NCBI GenBank assembly: GCA_964036315.1
Contig: OZ038510.1
Coordinates: 85,614,073 to 85,678,072 of the forward strand
DNA from: Acanthosepion esculentum
Taxonomy: Eukaryota; Mollusca; Cephalopoda; Sepiida; Sepiidae
Reading direction: 5' to 3'
DNA: 64,000 nucleotides
Below, piece by piece: positions 24,457-37,980 of this stretch. Under the pieces are notes generated by a model. The model did not search any database. It saw nothing but the letters and a program-made list of their open reading frames with translations, and was not told the origin of the DNA. The translations under genes were made by a program, and so were the position numbers. Each line of letters begins with the position of its first letter. Position 1 is the stretch's first letter.

Positions 24457-25704
24457 AATGGATTAGAAGAGGGACTCTCTATTGATGTGGCCATCTAATG
24501 GATTAGAAGAGGATGTCTCTATTCATGTGGTCAACTAATGGATGAGAAGTGGAAGTCTATTGATGTGGTCATCTAATGGATGGGAAGAGGAAGTCACTAT
24601 TGATGTGGTCATCTAATGGACGAGAAGAGGAAGTCACTATTGATGTGGCCATGTAATGGATTAGAAGAGGAAGTCTATATTGATGTGGTCATGAAATGGA
24701 TTAGAAGAGGAAGTCTCTATTGATGTGGTCATCTAATGGATTAGAAGAGGAAGTCTCTATTGATGTGGACATATAATGGATGAGAAGAGGACGTCTATTG
24801 ATGTGGTCATCTAATGGATGAGAAGAGGAAGCCTCTATTGATGTGGCCATCTAATGGATTAGAAGAGGAAGTCTCAAATGATGTGGTCATCTAATGGATT
24901 AGAAGAGGAAGTCTCTATTGATGTGGCCATGTAATGGATTAGAAGAGGAAGTTTCTATTGATGTGGTCTTATAATGGATTAGAAGAGGAAGTCTCTATTG
25001 CAGTGGTCATCTAATGGATGAGAAGAGGAAGTCTATTGATGAGGTCATCTAATGGATGAGAAGAGGAAGTCCCTATTCATGTGGTCATCTAATGGATTAG
25101 AAGAGGAAGTCTCTATTGATGAGGTCATCTAATGGATTAGAAGAGGAAGCCTCTATTGATGTGGCCATCTAATGGATTTGAAGAGGAAGTCTCAAATGAT
25201 GTGGTCATCTAATGGATTAGAAGAGGAGGTCTCTATTGATGTGGCCATGTAATGGATTAGAAGAGGAAGTCCCTATTCATGTGGTCATCTAATGGATTAG
25301 AAGAGGAAGTCTCTATTGATGTGGTCATCTAATGGATTAGAAGAGGAAGTCTCTATTGATGTGGTCATCTAAAGGATAAGAAGAGGAAATCTATTGATGT
25401 GGTCATCTAATGGATGAGAAGAGGAAGTCTGTTGATGTTGTCATATAATGGATGAGAATAGGAAGTCTCTATTGATGTGGCCATGTAATGGTTTAGAAGA
25501 GGAAGTCTCTATTGATGTGGCCATGTAATGGATAAGAAGAGGAAGTCTCTATTGATATGGCCATGTAATGGTTTAGAAGAGGGAGTCTCCATTGATGTGG
25601 TCATCTAATGTATTAGAAGAGGAAGTCTCTATGATGTGGCCATTTAATGGATTAGAAGAGGGAGTCTCTATTGATGTGGCCATCTAATGGTTTAGAAGAG
25701 GAAG
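24457..25704 (+). repeat. A-like block between 3.3-kb units, copy 1
   Basis: About 1.25 kb without GAATAGG monomers over most of its length. It carries GGGACTCTC, TATTCATGTGGTCAAC, GATGAGAAGTGG, TCAAATGATGTGG and TTGCAGTGG, resembling domain A. It recurs at 27,817-29,060 at offset about 3,361 (GGGACTCTC at 24,471 and 27,832). This suggests A-type sequence was captured and then duplicated with its neighbours. Confidence 0.75.
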
Positions 25705-27816
25705 TCTCTATTGATTTGTTCATCTAATGGATGAGAAGAGGAAGTCTATTGATGTGGTCATATAATGGATGAGAATAGGAAGTCTCTATTGATGTGGCCA
25801 TGTAATGGTTTAGAAGAGGAAGTCTCTATTGATGTGGCCATGTAATGGATAAGAAAAGGAAGTCTATTGATATGGCCATGTAATGGATTAGAAGAGGGAG
25901 TCACCATTGATGTGGTCATCTAATGTATTAGAAGAGGAAGCCTCTATGATGTGGCCATTTAATGGATTAGAAGAGGGAGTCTCTATTGATGTGGCCATCT
26001 AATGGTTTAGAAGAGATAGTCTCTATTGATGTGGTCTTCTAATGGATGAGAAGAGGAAGTCTGTTGATGTTGTCATATAATGGATGAGAATAGGAAGTCT
26101 CTACTGATGTGGCCATCTAATGGATTAGAAAAGGAAGTCTCTATTGATGTGGCCATGTAATGGATTAGTAGAGGAAGTCTCTATAGATGTGGCTATCTAA
26201 TGGATTAGAAGAGCAAGTCTCTATTGATGTGGTCTTCTAATGGATGAGAAGAGGAAGTCTATTGATGTGGTCATCTAATGGATGAGAAGAGGAAGTCTCT
26301 ATTGATGTGGCCATGTAATGGATAAGAAGAGGAAGTCTCTATTGATATGGGCATGTAATGGATTAGAAGAGTGTGTCTCCATTGATGTGGTCATCTAATG
26401 AATTAGAAGAGGAAGTATCTATGATGTGGCAATTTAATGGATTAGAAGAAGGAGTCTCTATTGATGTGGCCATCTAATGGTTTAGAAGAGAGAGTCTCTA
26501 TTGATGTGGCCATCTAATGGATTAGAAGAGGAAGTCTCTATTGATGTGGTCATCTAATGGATGAGAAGAGGAAGTCTATTGATATGGTCATCTAATGGAT
26601 GAGAATAGGAAGTCTCTATTGATGTGGCCATGTAATGGATTAGAAGAGGAAGTCTCTATTGATGTGGCCATGTAATGGATTAGAAGAGGAAGTCTCTATT
26701 GATTTGGTCATATAATGGATTAGGAGACGAAGTCTCTATTGATGTGGCCATGTAATGGATTAGAAGAGGAAGTCTCTATTGATGTGGCCATGTAATGGAT
26801 AAGAAGAGGAAGTCTCTATTGATATGGCCATGTAATGGATTAGAAGAGGGAGTCTCCATTGGTCATCTAATGTATTAGAAGAGGAAGTCTCTATGATGTG
26901 GCAATTTAATGGATTAGAAGAGGGAGTCTCTATTGATGTGGCCATCTAATGGTTTAGAAGAGGAAGTCTCTATTGATGTGGTCATCTAATGGATGAGAAT
27001 AGGAAGTCTCTATTGATGTGGACATGTAATGGATTAGAAGAGGAAGTCTCTATTGATGTGGCCATGTAATGGATTAGAAGAGGAAGACTCTATTGATTTG
27101 GTCATCTAATCGATTAGATGAGGGAGACTCTATTGATGTGGCCATATAATGGATTGAAGAGGAAGTCTCTATTGATGTGGTCATCTAATTGAATAGAAGA
27201 GGAAGTATCTATTGATGTGGTCCCCTAATGGATTAGAAGAGGAAGTCTCTATTGATGTGGCCATGTAATGGATTAGAAGATGAAGTCACTATTGATGTCG
27301 CCATGTAATGGATTAGAAGAGATAGTCTCTATTGATGTGGTCATCTAATGGATTAGAAGAGGAAGTATATTGATTTGGTCATCTAATGGATGAGAAGAGG
27401 AAGTCTGTTGATGTAGTCATATAATGGATGAGAATAGGAAGTCTCTATTGATGTGGCCATGTAATGGTTTAGAAGAGGAAGTCTCTATTGATGTGGCCAT
27501 GTAATGGATTAGAAGAGGAAGTCTCTATAGATGTGGATATCTAATGGATTAGAAGAGCAAGTCTCTATGATGTGGCCATTTAATGGATTAGAAGAAGGAG
27601 TCTCTATTGATGTGGCCATCTAATGGATGAGAAGAGGAAGTCTATTGATATGGTCATCTAATGGATGAGAATAGGAAGTCTCTATTGATGTGGCCATGTA
27701 ATGGATTAGAAGAGGAAGTCTCTATTGATGTGGCCATGTAATTGATTAGAAGAGGAAGTCTCTATTGATGTGGTCATCTAATGGATGAGAAGACGAAGTC
27801 TATTGATGTGGTCATG
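25705..27816 (+). repeat. 3.3-kb higher-order repeat, partial copy 3
   Basis: This matches copy 2 at offset 3,599: TTGATTTGTTCATC at 22,112 and 25,711, CATTGGTCATC at 23,258 and 26,857. Near 27,560 it jumps from GAGCAAGTCTC straight to TATGATGTGGCC, skipping about five monomers present in copy 2 at 23,970-24,165. The copy is shortened at its start and inside. Confidence 0.8.
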
Positions 27817-29065
27817 TAATGGATTAGAAGAGGGACTCTCTATTGATGTGGCCATCTAATGGATTAGAAGAGGATGTCTCTATTCATGTGGTCAACTAAT
27901 GGATGAGAAGTGGAAGTCTATTGATGTGGTCATCTAATGGATGGGAAGAGGAAGTCTCTATTGATGTGGTCATCTAATGGACGAGAAGAGGAAGTCACTA
28001 TTGATGTGGCCATGTAATGGATTAGAAGAGGAAGTCTATATTGATGTGGTCATGAAATGGATTAGAAGAGGAAGTCTCTATTGATGTGGTCATCTAATGG
28101 ATTAGAAGAGGAAGTCTCTATTGATGTGGACATATAATGGATGAGAAGAGGACGTCTATTGATGTGGTCATCTAATAGATGAGAAGAGGAAGCCTCTATT
28201 GATGTGGCCATCTAATGGATTAGAAGAGGAAGTCTCAAATGATGTGGTCATCTAATGGATTAGAAGAGGAGGTCTCTATTGATGTGGCCATGTAATGGAT
28301 TAGAAGAGGAAGTTTCTATTGATGTGGTCTTATAATGGATTAGAAGAGGAATTCTCTATTGCAGTGGTCATCTAATGGATGAGAAGAGGAAGTCTATTGA
28401 TGAGGTCATCTAATGGATGAGAAGAGGAAGTCCCTATTCATGTGGTCATCTAATGGATTAGAAGAGGAAGTCTCTATTGATGTGGTCATCTAATGGATTA
28501 GAAGAGGAAGCCTCTATTGATGTGGCCATCTAATGGATTAGAAGAGGAAGTCTCAAATGATGTGGTCATCTAATGGATTAGAAGAGGAGGTCTCTATTGA
28601 TGTGGCCATGTAATGGATTAGAAGAGGAAGTCCCTATTCATGTGGTCATCTAATGGATTAGAAGAGGAAGTCTCTATTGATGTGGTCATCTAATGGATTA
28701 GAAGAGGAAGTCTCTATTGATGTGGTCATCTAAAGGATAAGAAGAGGAAATCTATTGATGTGGTCATCTAATGGATGAGAAGAGGAAGTCTGTTGATGTT
28801 GTCATATAATGGATGAGAATAGGAAGTCTCTATTGATGTGGCCATGTAATGGTTTAGAAGAGGAAGTCTCTATTGATGTGGCCATGTAATGGATAAGAAG
28901 AGGAAGTCTCTATTGATATGGCCATGTAATGGTTTAGAAGAGGGAGTCTCCATTGATGTGGTCATCTAATGTATTAGAAGAGGAAGTCTCTATGATGTGG
29001 CCATTTAATGGATTAGAAGAGGGAGTCTCTATTGATGTGGCCATCTAATGGTTTAGAAGAGTGAG
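27817..29065 (+). repeat. A-like block, copy 2
   Basis: Second occurrence of the 1.25-kb block at offset about 3,361. It shares GGGACTCTC, TATTCATGTGGTCAAC, TCAAATGATG, TTGCAGTGG and CTGTTGATGTTGTCATATAA in the same order. Small differences include GAATTCTC against GAAGTCTC near 28,350. It ends where GGTTTAGAAGAGTGAG resumes domain B. Confidence 0.75.
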
Positions 29066-31490
29066 TCTCTATTGACGTGGCCATCTAATGGATTAGAAGA
29101 GGAAGTCTCTATTGATGTGGTCATCTAATGGATGAGAAGAGGAAGTCTATTGATGTGGTCATATAATGGATGAGAATAGGAAGTCTCTATTGATGTGGCC
29201 ATCTAATGGATTAGAAAAGGAAGTCTCTATTGATGTGGCCATGTAATGGATTAGAAGAGGAAGTCACTATAGATGTGGCCATCTAATGGATTAAAAGAGC
29301 AAGTCTCTATTGATGTGTTCTTCTAATGAATGAGAAGAGGAAGTCTATTGATGTGGTCATCTAATGGATGAGAAGAGGAAGTCTCTATTGATGTGGCCAT
29401 GTAATGGATAAGAAGAGGAAGTCTCTATTGATATGGGCATGTAATGGATTAGAAGAGGGAGTCTCCATTGATGTGGTCATCTAATGTATTAGAAGAGGAA
29501 GTCTCTATGATGTGGCCATTTAATGGATTAGATGAGGGAGTCTGTATTGATGTGGCCATCTAATGGTATAGAAGAGAGAGTCTCTATTGATGTGGCAATC
29601 TAATGGATTAGATGAGGAAGACTCTATTGATGTGGTCATCTAATGGATGAGAAGAGGAAGTCTATTGATGTGGTCATCTAATGGATGAGAATAGGAAGTC
29701 TCTATTGATGTGGCCATGTAATGGATTAGAAGAGGAAGTCTCTATTGATGTGGCCATGTAATGGATTAGAAGAGGAAGTCTCTATTGATTTGGTCATATA
29801 ATGGATTAGGAGACGAAGTCTCTATTGATGTGGCCATGTAATGGATTAGAAGAGGAAGTCTCTATTGATGTGGCCATGTAATGGATAAGAAGAGGAAGTC
29901 TCTATTGATATGGCCATGTAATGGATTAGAAGAGGGAGTCTCCTTTGGTCATCTAATGGATTAGAAGAGGAAGTCTCTATTGATGTGGTCATCTAATGGA
30001 TGAGAATAGGAAGTCTCTATTGATGTGGACATGTAATGGATTAGAAGAGGAAGACTCTATTGATTTGGTCATCTAATCGATTAGAAGAGGGAGTCTCTAT
30101 TGATGTGGCCATATAATGGATTGAAGAGGAAGTCTCTATTGATGTGGTCATCTAATTGAATAGATGAGGAAGTCTCTATTAATGTGGTCCTCTAATGGAT
30201 TAGAAGAGGAAGTCTATTGATTTGGTCATCTAATGGATGAGAAGAGGAAGACTGTTGATGTTGTCATATAATGGATGAGAATAGGAAGTCTCTATTGATG
30301 TGGCCATGTAATGGTTTAGAAGAGGAAGTCTCTTTTGATGTGGCCATGTAATGGATTAGAAGAGGGAGTCTCCATTGATGTGGTCATCTAATGTATTAGA
30401 AGAGGAAGTCTCTATGATGTGGCCATTTAACGGATTAGAAGAGGGAGTCTCTATTGATTTGGCCATTTAATGGTTTAGAAGAGAGAGTCTCTATTGATGT
30501 GGCCATCTAATGGTTTAGAAGAGAGAGTCTCTATTGATGTGGCCATCTAATGGATTAGAAGAGGAAGTCTCTATTGATGTGGTCATCTAATGGATGAGAA
30601 GAGGAAGACTATTGATGTGGTCATCTAATGGATGAGAATAGGAAGTCTCTATTGATGTGGCCATGTAATGGATTAGAAGAGGAAGTCTCTATTGATGTGG
30701 CCATGTAATGGATTAGAAGAGGAAGACTCTATTGATTTGGTCATCTAATGGATTAGAAGAGGGAGTCTCTATTGATGTGGCCATATAATGTATTGAAGAG
30801 TAAGTCTCTATTGATGTCGCCATGTAATGGATTAGAAGAGAGAGTCTCTATTGATGTGGTCATCTAATGGATTAGAAGAGGAAGTCTATTGATTTGGTCA
30901 TCTAATGGATGAGAAGAGGAAGTCTATTGATGTGGTCATATAATGGATGAGAATAGGAAGTCTCTATTGATGTGGCCATGTAATGGTTTAGAAGAGTAAG
31001 TCTCTATTGATGTGGCCATGTAATGGATAAGAAGAGGAAGTCTATTGATATGGCCATGTAATGGATTAGAAGAGGGAGTCACCATTGATGTGGTCATCTA
31101 ATGTATTAGAAGAGGAAGCCTCTATGATGTGGCCATTTAATGGATTAGATGAGGGAGTCTCTATTGATGTGGCCATCTAATGGTTTAGAAGTGAGAGTCT
31201 CTATTGATGTGGCCATCTAATGGATTAGAAGAGGAAGTCTCTATTGATGTGGTCATCTAATGGATGAGAAGAGGAAATCTATTGAGGTGGTCATGTAATG
31301 GATGACAATAGGAAGTCTCTATTGATGTGGCCATGTAATTAATTAGAAGAGGAAGTCTCTATTGATATGGCCATGTAATGTATTAGAAGATGGAGTCTCT
31401 ATTGATGTGGCCATCTAAAGGTTTAGTAGAGAGAGTCTCAATTGATGTGGACATCTAATGGATTAGAAGAAGAAGTCTCTATTGATGTGG
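29065..31490 (+). repeat. Domain B block without an exact tandem partner nearby
   Basis: Ordinary domain B monomers in an order resembling 18.4-20.4 kb and 36.9-37.9 kb, including GATTAGGAGACGAAG at 29,811 and a variant 35-bp monomer CTTTGGTC at 29,943. Copies are diverged and mosaic and I could not fix a single offset. Nothing other than the satellite is present. Confidence 0.6.
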
Positions 31491-34400
31491 TCATCTAATG
31501 GATGAGAAGAGGAAGTCTATTGATGTGGCCATGTAATGGATTAGAAGAGGAAGTCTCTATTGATGTGGCCATGTAATGGATTAGAAGAGGAAGACTATTG
31601 ATTTGGTCATCTAATGGATTAGAAGAGGGAGTCTCTATTGATGTGGCCATATAATGGATTGAAGACGAAGTCTCTATTGATGTGGTCATCTAATGGATTA
31701 GAAGAGGAAGTCTCTATTGATGTGGTCATCTAATGGATTAGAAGAGGAAGTCTATTGATTTGGTCATCTAATGGATGAGAAGAGGAAGTCTGTTGAGGTT
31801 GTCATATAATGGATGAGAATAGGAAGTCTCTATTGATGTGGCCATGTAATGGATTAGAAGAGTAAGTCTCTATTGATGTGGCCATGTAATGGATAAGAAG
31901 AGGAAGTCTATTGATATGGCCATGTAATGGATTAGAAGAGGGAGTCACCATTGATGTGGTCATCTCTAATGTATTAGAAGAGGAAGCCTCTATGATGTGG
32001 CCATTTAATGGATTAGAAGAGGGAGTCTCTATTGATGTGGCCATCTAATGGTTTAGAAGTGAGAGTCTCTATTGATGTGGCCATCTAATGGATTAGAAGA
32101 GGAAGTCTCTATTGATGTGGTCATCTAATGGATGAGAAGAGGAAATCTATTGATGTGGTCATCTAATGGATGAGAATAGGAAGTCTCTATTGATGTGGCC
32201 ATGTAATTGATTAGAAGAGGAAGTCTCTACTGATATGGCCATGTAATGTATTAGAAGATGGAGTCTCTATTGATGTGGCCATGTAATGGATTAGAAGAGG
32301 AAGACTATTGATTTGGTCATCTAATGGATTAGAAGAGGGAGTCTCTATTGATGTGGCCATATAATGGATTGAAGACGAAGTCTCTATTGATGTGGTCATC
32401 TAATGGATTAGAAGAGGAAGTCTCTATTGATGTGGTCATCTAATGGATTAGAAGAGGAAGTCTATTGATTTGGTCATCTAATGGATGAGAAGAGGAAGTC
32501 TGTTGATGTTGTCATATAATGGATGAGAATAGGAAGTCTCTATTGATGTGGCCATGTAATGGATTAGAAGAGTAAGTCTCTATTGATGTGGCCATGTAAT
32601 GGATAAGAAGAGGAAGTCTATTGATATGGCCATGTAATGGATTAGAAGAGGGAGTCACCATTGATGTGGTCATCTAATGTATTAGAAGAGGAAGCCTCTA
32701 TGATGTGGCCATTTAATGGATTAGAAGAGGGAGTCTCTATTGATGTGGCCATCTAATGGTTTAGAAGTGAGAGTCTCTATTGATGTGGCCATCTAATGGA
32801 TTAGAAGAGGAAGTCTCTATTGATGTGGTCATCTAATGGATGAGAAGAGGAAATCTATTGATGTGGTCATCTAATGGATGAGAATAGGAAGTCTCTATTG
32901 ATGTGGCCATGTAATTGATTAGAAGAGGAAGTCTCTACTGATATGGCCATGTAATGTATTAGAAGATGGAGTCTCTATTGATGTGGCCATCTAAAGGTTT
33001 AGTAGAGAGAGTCTCTACTGATGTGGACATCTAATGGATTAGAAGAAGAAGTCTCTATTGATGTGGTCATCTAATGGATGAGAAGAGGAAGTCAATTGAT
33101 GTGGCCATGTAATGGATTAGAAGAGGAAGTCTCTATTGATGTGGCCATGTAATGGATTAGAAGAGGAAGACTATTGATTTGGTCATCTAATGGATTAGAA
33201 GAGGGAGTCTCTATTGATGTGGCCATATAATGGATTGAAGACGAAGTCTCTATTGATGTGGTCATCTAATGGATTAGAAGAGGAAGTCTCTATTGATGTG
33301 GTCATCTAATGGTTTAGAAGAGGAAGTCTATTGATTTGGTCATCTAATGGATGAGAAGAGGAAGTCTGTTGATGTTGTCATATAATGGATGAGAATAGGA
33401 AGTCTCTATTGATGTGGCCATGTAATGGATTAGAAGAGTAAGTCTCTATTGATGTGGCCATGTAATGGATAAGAAGAGGAAGTCTATTGATATGGCCATG
33501 TAATGGATTAGAAGAGGGAGTCACCATTGATGTGGTCATCTAATGTATTAGAAGAGGAAGCCTCTATGATGTGGCCATTTAATGGATTAGAAGAGGGAGT
33601 CTCTATTGATGTGGCCATCTAATGGTTTAGAAGTGAGAGTCTCTATTGATGTGGCCATCTAATGGATTAGAAGAGGAAGTCTCTATTGATGTGGTCATCT
33701 AATGGATGAGAAGAGGAAATCTATTGATGTGGTCATCTAATGGATGAGAATAGGAAGTCTCTATTGATGTGGCCATGTAATGGATTAGAAGAGTAAGTCT
33801 CTATTGATGTGGCCATGTAATGGATAAGAAGAGGAAGTCTATTGATATGGCCATGTAATGGATTAGAAGAGGGAGTCACCATTGATGTGGTCATCTAATG
33901 TATTAGAAGAGGAAGCCTCTATGATGTGGCCATTTAATGGATTAGAAGAGGGAGTCTCTATTGATGTGGCCATCTAATGGTTTAGAAGTGAGAGTCTCTA
34001 TTGATGTGGCCATCTAATGGATTAGAAGAGGAAGTCTCTATTGATGTGGTCATCTAATGGATGAGAAGAGGAAATCTATTGATGTGGTCATCTAATGGAT
34101 GAGAATAGGAAGTCTCTATTGATGTGGCCATGTAATTGATTAGAAGAGGAAGTCTCTACTGATATGGCCATGTAATGTATTAGAAGATGGAGTCTCTATT
34201 GATGTGGCCATCTAAAGGTTTAGTAGAGAGAGTCTCTACTGATGTGGACATCTAATGGATTAGAAGAAGAAGTCTCTATTGATGTGGTCATCTAATGGAT
34301 GAGAAGAGGAAGTCAATTGATGTGGCCATGTAATGGATTAGAAGAGGAAGTCTCTATTGATGTGGCCATGTAATGGATTAGAAGAGGAAGACTATTGATT

Positions 34401-35470
34401 TGGTCATCTAATGGATTAGAAGAGGGAGTCTCTATTGATGTGGCCATATAATGGATTGAAGACGAAGTCTCTATTGATGTGGTCATCTAATGGATTAGAA
34501 GAGGAAGTCTCTATTGATGTGGTCATCTAATGGTTTAGAAGAGGAAGTCTATTGATTTGGTCATCTAATGGATGAGAAGAGGAAGTCTGTTGATGTTGTC
34601 ATATAATGGATGAGAATAGGAAGTCTCTATTGATGTGGCCATGTAATGGATTAGAAGAGTAAGTCTCTATTGATGTGGCCATGTAATGGATAAGAAGAGG
34701 AAGTCTATTGATATGGCCATGTAATGGATTAGAAGAGGGAGTCACCATTGATGTGGTCATCTAATGTATTAGAAGAGGAAGCCTCTATGATGTGGCCATT
34801 TAATGGATTAGAAGAGGGTGTCTCTATTGATGTGGCCATCTAATGGTTTAGAAGTGAGAGTCTCTATTGATGTGGCCATCTAATGGATTAGAAGAGGAAG
34901 TCTCTATTGATGTGGTCATCTAATGGATGAGAAGAGGAAATCTATTGATGTGGTCATCTAATGGATGAGAATAGGAAGTCTCTATTGATGTGGCCATGTA
35001 ATTGATTAGAAGAGGAAGTCTCTATTGATATGGCCATGTAATGTATTAGAAGATGGAGTCTCTATTGATGTGGCCATCTAAAGGTTTAGTAGAGAGAGTC
35101 TCTATTGATGTGGACATCTAATGGATTAGAAGAGGAAGTCTCTATTGATGTGGTCATCTAATGGATGAGAAGAGGAAGTCTATTGATGTGGCCATGTAAT
35201 GGATTAGAAGAGGAAGTCTCTATTGATGTGGCCATCTAATGGATTAGAAGAGGAAGACTCTATTGATTTGGTCATCTAATGGATTAGAAGAGGGAGTCTC
35301 TATTGATGTGGCCATATAATGGATTGAAGACGAAGTCTCTATTGATGTGGTCATCTAATGGATTAGAAGAGGAAGTCTCTATTGATGTGGTCATCTAATG
35401 GATTAGAAGAGGAAGTCTATTGATTTGGTCATCTAATGGATGAGAAGAGGAAGTCTGTTGATGTTGTCAT
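31400..35470 (+). repeat. 866-bp higher-order repeat with nested 355-bp duplication
   Basis: The landmark GTTGTCATATAATGG starts at 31,799, 32,509, 33,375, 34,596 and 35,464 (35,464 within one or two bases). Spacings are 710, 866, 1,221 and 868 bp. The 710-bp copy lacks four monomers (156 bp) present in 866-bp copies: GTTTAGTAGAGAG, GGACATC, GAAGAAGTC and GTCAATTG types. The 1,221-bp copy is 866 plus a 355-bp internal repeat of nine monomers; the GATTAGAAGAGTAAG marker occurs at about 33,426 and 33,779 there. Copies are nearly identical by eye. Confidence 0.88.
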
Positions 35471-37980
35471 ATAATGGATGAGAATAGGAAGTCTCTATGG
35501 ATGTGGCCATGTAATGGATTAGAAAAGGAAGTCTCTATTGATGTGGCCATGTAATGTATTAGAAGAGGAAGTTTCTATAGATGTGGCTATCTAATGGATT
35601 AGAAGAGCAAGTCTCTATTGATGTGATCTTCTAATGGATGAGAAGAGGAAGTCTATTGATGTGGTCATCTAATGGATGAGAAGAGGAAGTCTCTATTGAT
35701 GTGGCCATGTAATGGATGAGAAGAAAAAGTCTCTATTGATATGGGCATGTAATGGATTAGAAGAGGGTGTCTCCATTGATGTGGTCATCTAATGCATTAG
35801 AAGAGGAAGTCTCTATGATGTGGCCATTTAATGGATTAGAAGAAGGAGTCTCTATTGATGTGGCCATCTAATGGTTTAGAAGAGAGAGTCTCTATTGATG
35901 TGGCCATCTAATGGATTAGAAGAGGAAGTCTCTATTGATGTGGTCATCTAATGGATGAGAAGAGGAAGTCTATTGATATGGTCAGCTAATGGATGAGAAT
36001 AGGAAGTCTCTATTGATGTGGCCATGTAATGGATTAGAAGAGGAAGTCTCTATTGATGTGGAATGTAATGGATTAGAAGAGGAAGTCTCTATTGATTTGG
36101 TCATATAATGGATTAGGAGACGAAGTCTCTATTGATGTGGCCATGTAATGGATAAGAAGAGGAAGTCTCTATTGATATGGCCATGTAATGGATTAGAAGA
36201 GGGAGTCTCCATTGGTCATCTCATGTATTAGAAGAGGAAGTCTCTATGATGTGGCAATTTAATGGATTAGAAGAGGGAGTCTCTATTGATGTGGCCATCT
36301 AATGGATTAGAAGAGGAAGTCTCTATTGATGTGGTCATCTAATGGATGAGAATAGGAAGTCTCTATTGATGTGGACATTTAATGGATTAGAAGAGGAAGT
36401 CTCTATTGATGTGGCCATGTAATGGATTAGAAGAGGAAGACTCTATTGATTTGGTCATCTAATCGATTAGAAGAGGGAGACTCTATTGATGTGGCCATAT
36501 AATGGATTGAAGAGGAAGTCTCTATAGATGTGGTCATCTAATTGAATAGAAGAGGAAGTCTCTATTGATGTGGCCATGTAATGGATTAGAAGATGAAGTC
36601 TCTATTGATGTCGCCATGTAATGGATTAGAAGAGATAGTCTCTATTGATGTGGTCATATAATGGATTAGAAGAGGAAGTCTATTGATTTGGTCATCTAAT
36701 GGTTGAGAAGAGGAATTCTGTTGATGTTGTCATATAATGGATGAGAATAGGAAGTCTCTATTGATGTGGCCATGTAATGGTTTAGAAGAGGAAGTCTCTA
36801 TTGATGTGGCCATGTAATGGATAAGAAGAGGAAGTCTCTATTGATATGGCCATGTAATGGATTAGAAGAGGGAGACTCCATTGATGTGGTCATCTAATGT
36901 ATTAGAAGAGGAAGTCTCTATGATGTGGCCATTTAATGGATTAGAAGAGGGAGTCTCTATTGATGTGGCCATCTAATGGTTTAGAAGAGTGAGTCTCTAT
37001 TGATGTGGCCATCTAATGGATTAGAAGAGGAAGTCTCTATTGATGTGGTCATCTAATGGATGAGAAGAGGAAGTCTATTGATGTGGTCATATAATGGATG
37101 AGAATAGGAAGTCTCTATTGATGTGGCCATCTAATGTATTAGAAAAGGAAGTCTCTATTGATGTGGCCATGTAATGGATTAGAAGAGGAAGTCTCTATAG
37201 ATGTGGCCATCTAATGGATTAGAAGAGCAAGTCTCTATTGATGTGGTCTTCTAATGGATGAGAAGAGGAAGTCTATTGATGTGGTCATCTAATGGATGAG
37301 AAGAGGAAGTCGCTATTGATGTGGCCATTTAATGGATAAGAAGAGGAAGTCTCTATTGATATGGGCATGTAATGGATTAGAAGAGGGAGTCTCCATTGAT
37401 GTGGTCATCTAATGTATTAGAAGAGGAAGTCTCTATGATGTGGCCATTTAATGGATTAGAAGAGGGAGTCTCTATTGATGTGGCCATCTAATGGTATTGA
37501 AGAGAGAGTCTCTATTGATGTGGCCATCTAATGGATTAGATGAGGAAGTCTCTATTGATGTGGTCATCTAATGGATGAGAAGAGGAAGTCTATTGATGTG
37601 GTCATCTAATGGATGAGAATAGGAAGTCTCTATTGAGGTGGCCATGTAATGGATTAGAAGAGGAAGTCTCTATTGATGTGGCCATGTAATGGATTAGAAG
37701 AGGAAGTCTCTTTTGATTTGGTCATATAATGGATTAGGAGACGAAGTCTCTATTGATGTGGCCATGTAATGGATTAGAAGAGGAAGTCACTATTGATGTG
37801 GCCATGTAATGGATAAGAAGAGGAAGTCTCTATTGATATGGCCATGTAATGGATTAGAAGATGGAGTCTCCATTGGTCATCTAATGTATTAGAAGAGGAA
37901 GTCTCTATGATGTGGCAATTTAATGGATTAGAAGAGGGAGTCTCTATTGATGTGTCCATCTAATGGTTTAGAAGAGAGAG
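35466..37980 (+). repeat. 1,621-bp-offset domain B duplication
   Basis: The block at about 35,470-36,340 matches 37,090-37,980. GATTAGAAAAGG (35,518 and 37,138) is offset about 1,620 and GATTAGGAGACGAAG (36,111 and 37,732) is 1,621. The 35-bp CATTGGTC marker (36,210 and 37,871) is offset 1,661 because one 40-bp monomer is missing from the first copy near 36,150. The middle part (36,340-37,090) resembles 20.0-20.6 kb. Confidence 0.75.

Larger units (their letters stand above)
11456..37881 (+). repeat. Eleven scattered copies of the 35-bp indel monomer
   Basis: A monomer that has lost ATGTG (CATTGGTCATC instead of CATTGATGTGGTCATC) occurs at 11,456, 13,077, 14,098, 15,119, 17,174 (CATTGCTC), 19,938, 23,258, 26,857, 29,943 (CTTTGGTC), 36,210 and 37,871. 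It is usually followed by GTATTAG and a 39-bp CTATGATG monomer. I saw none outside domain B. A five-base deletion is unlikely to arise repeatedly, so these copies probably descend from one event and trace the amplification of domain B. Confidence 0.8.

Noticed and set aside
24457..25704. A possible unique non-satellite insert between the 3.3-kb units
   Set aside because: All of it reads as the same monomer with A-like variants; only the variant composition changes.
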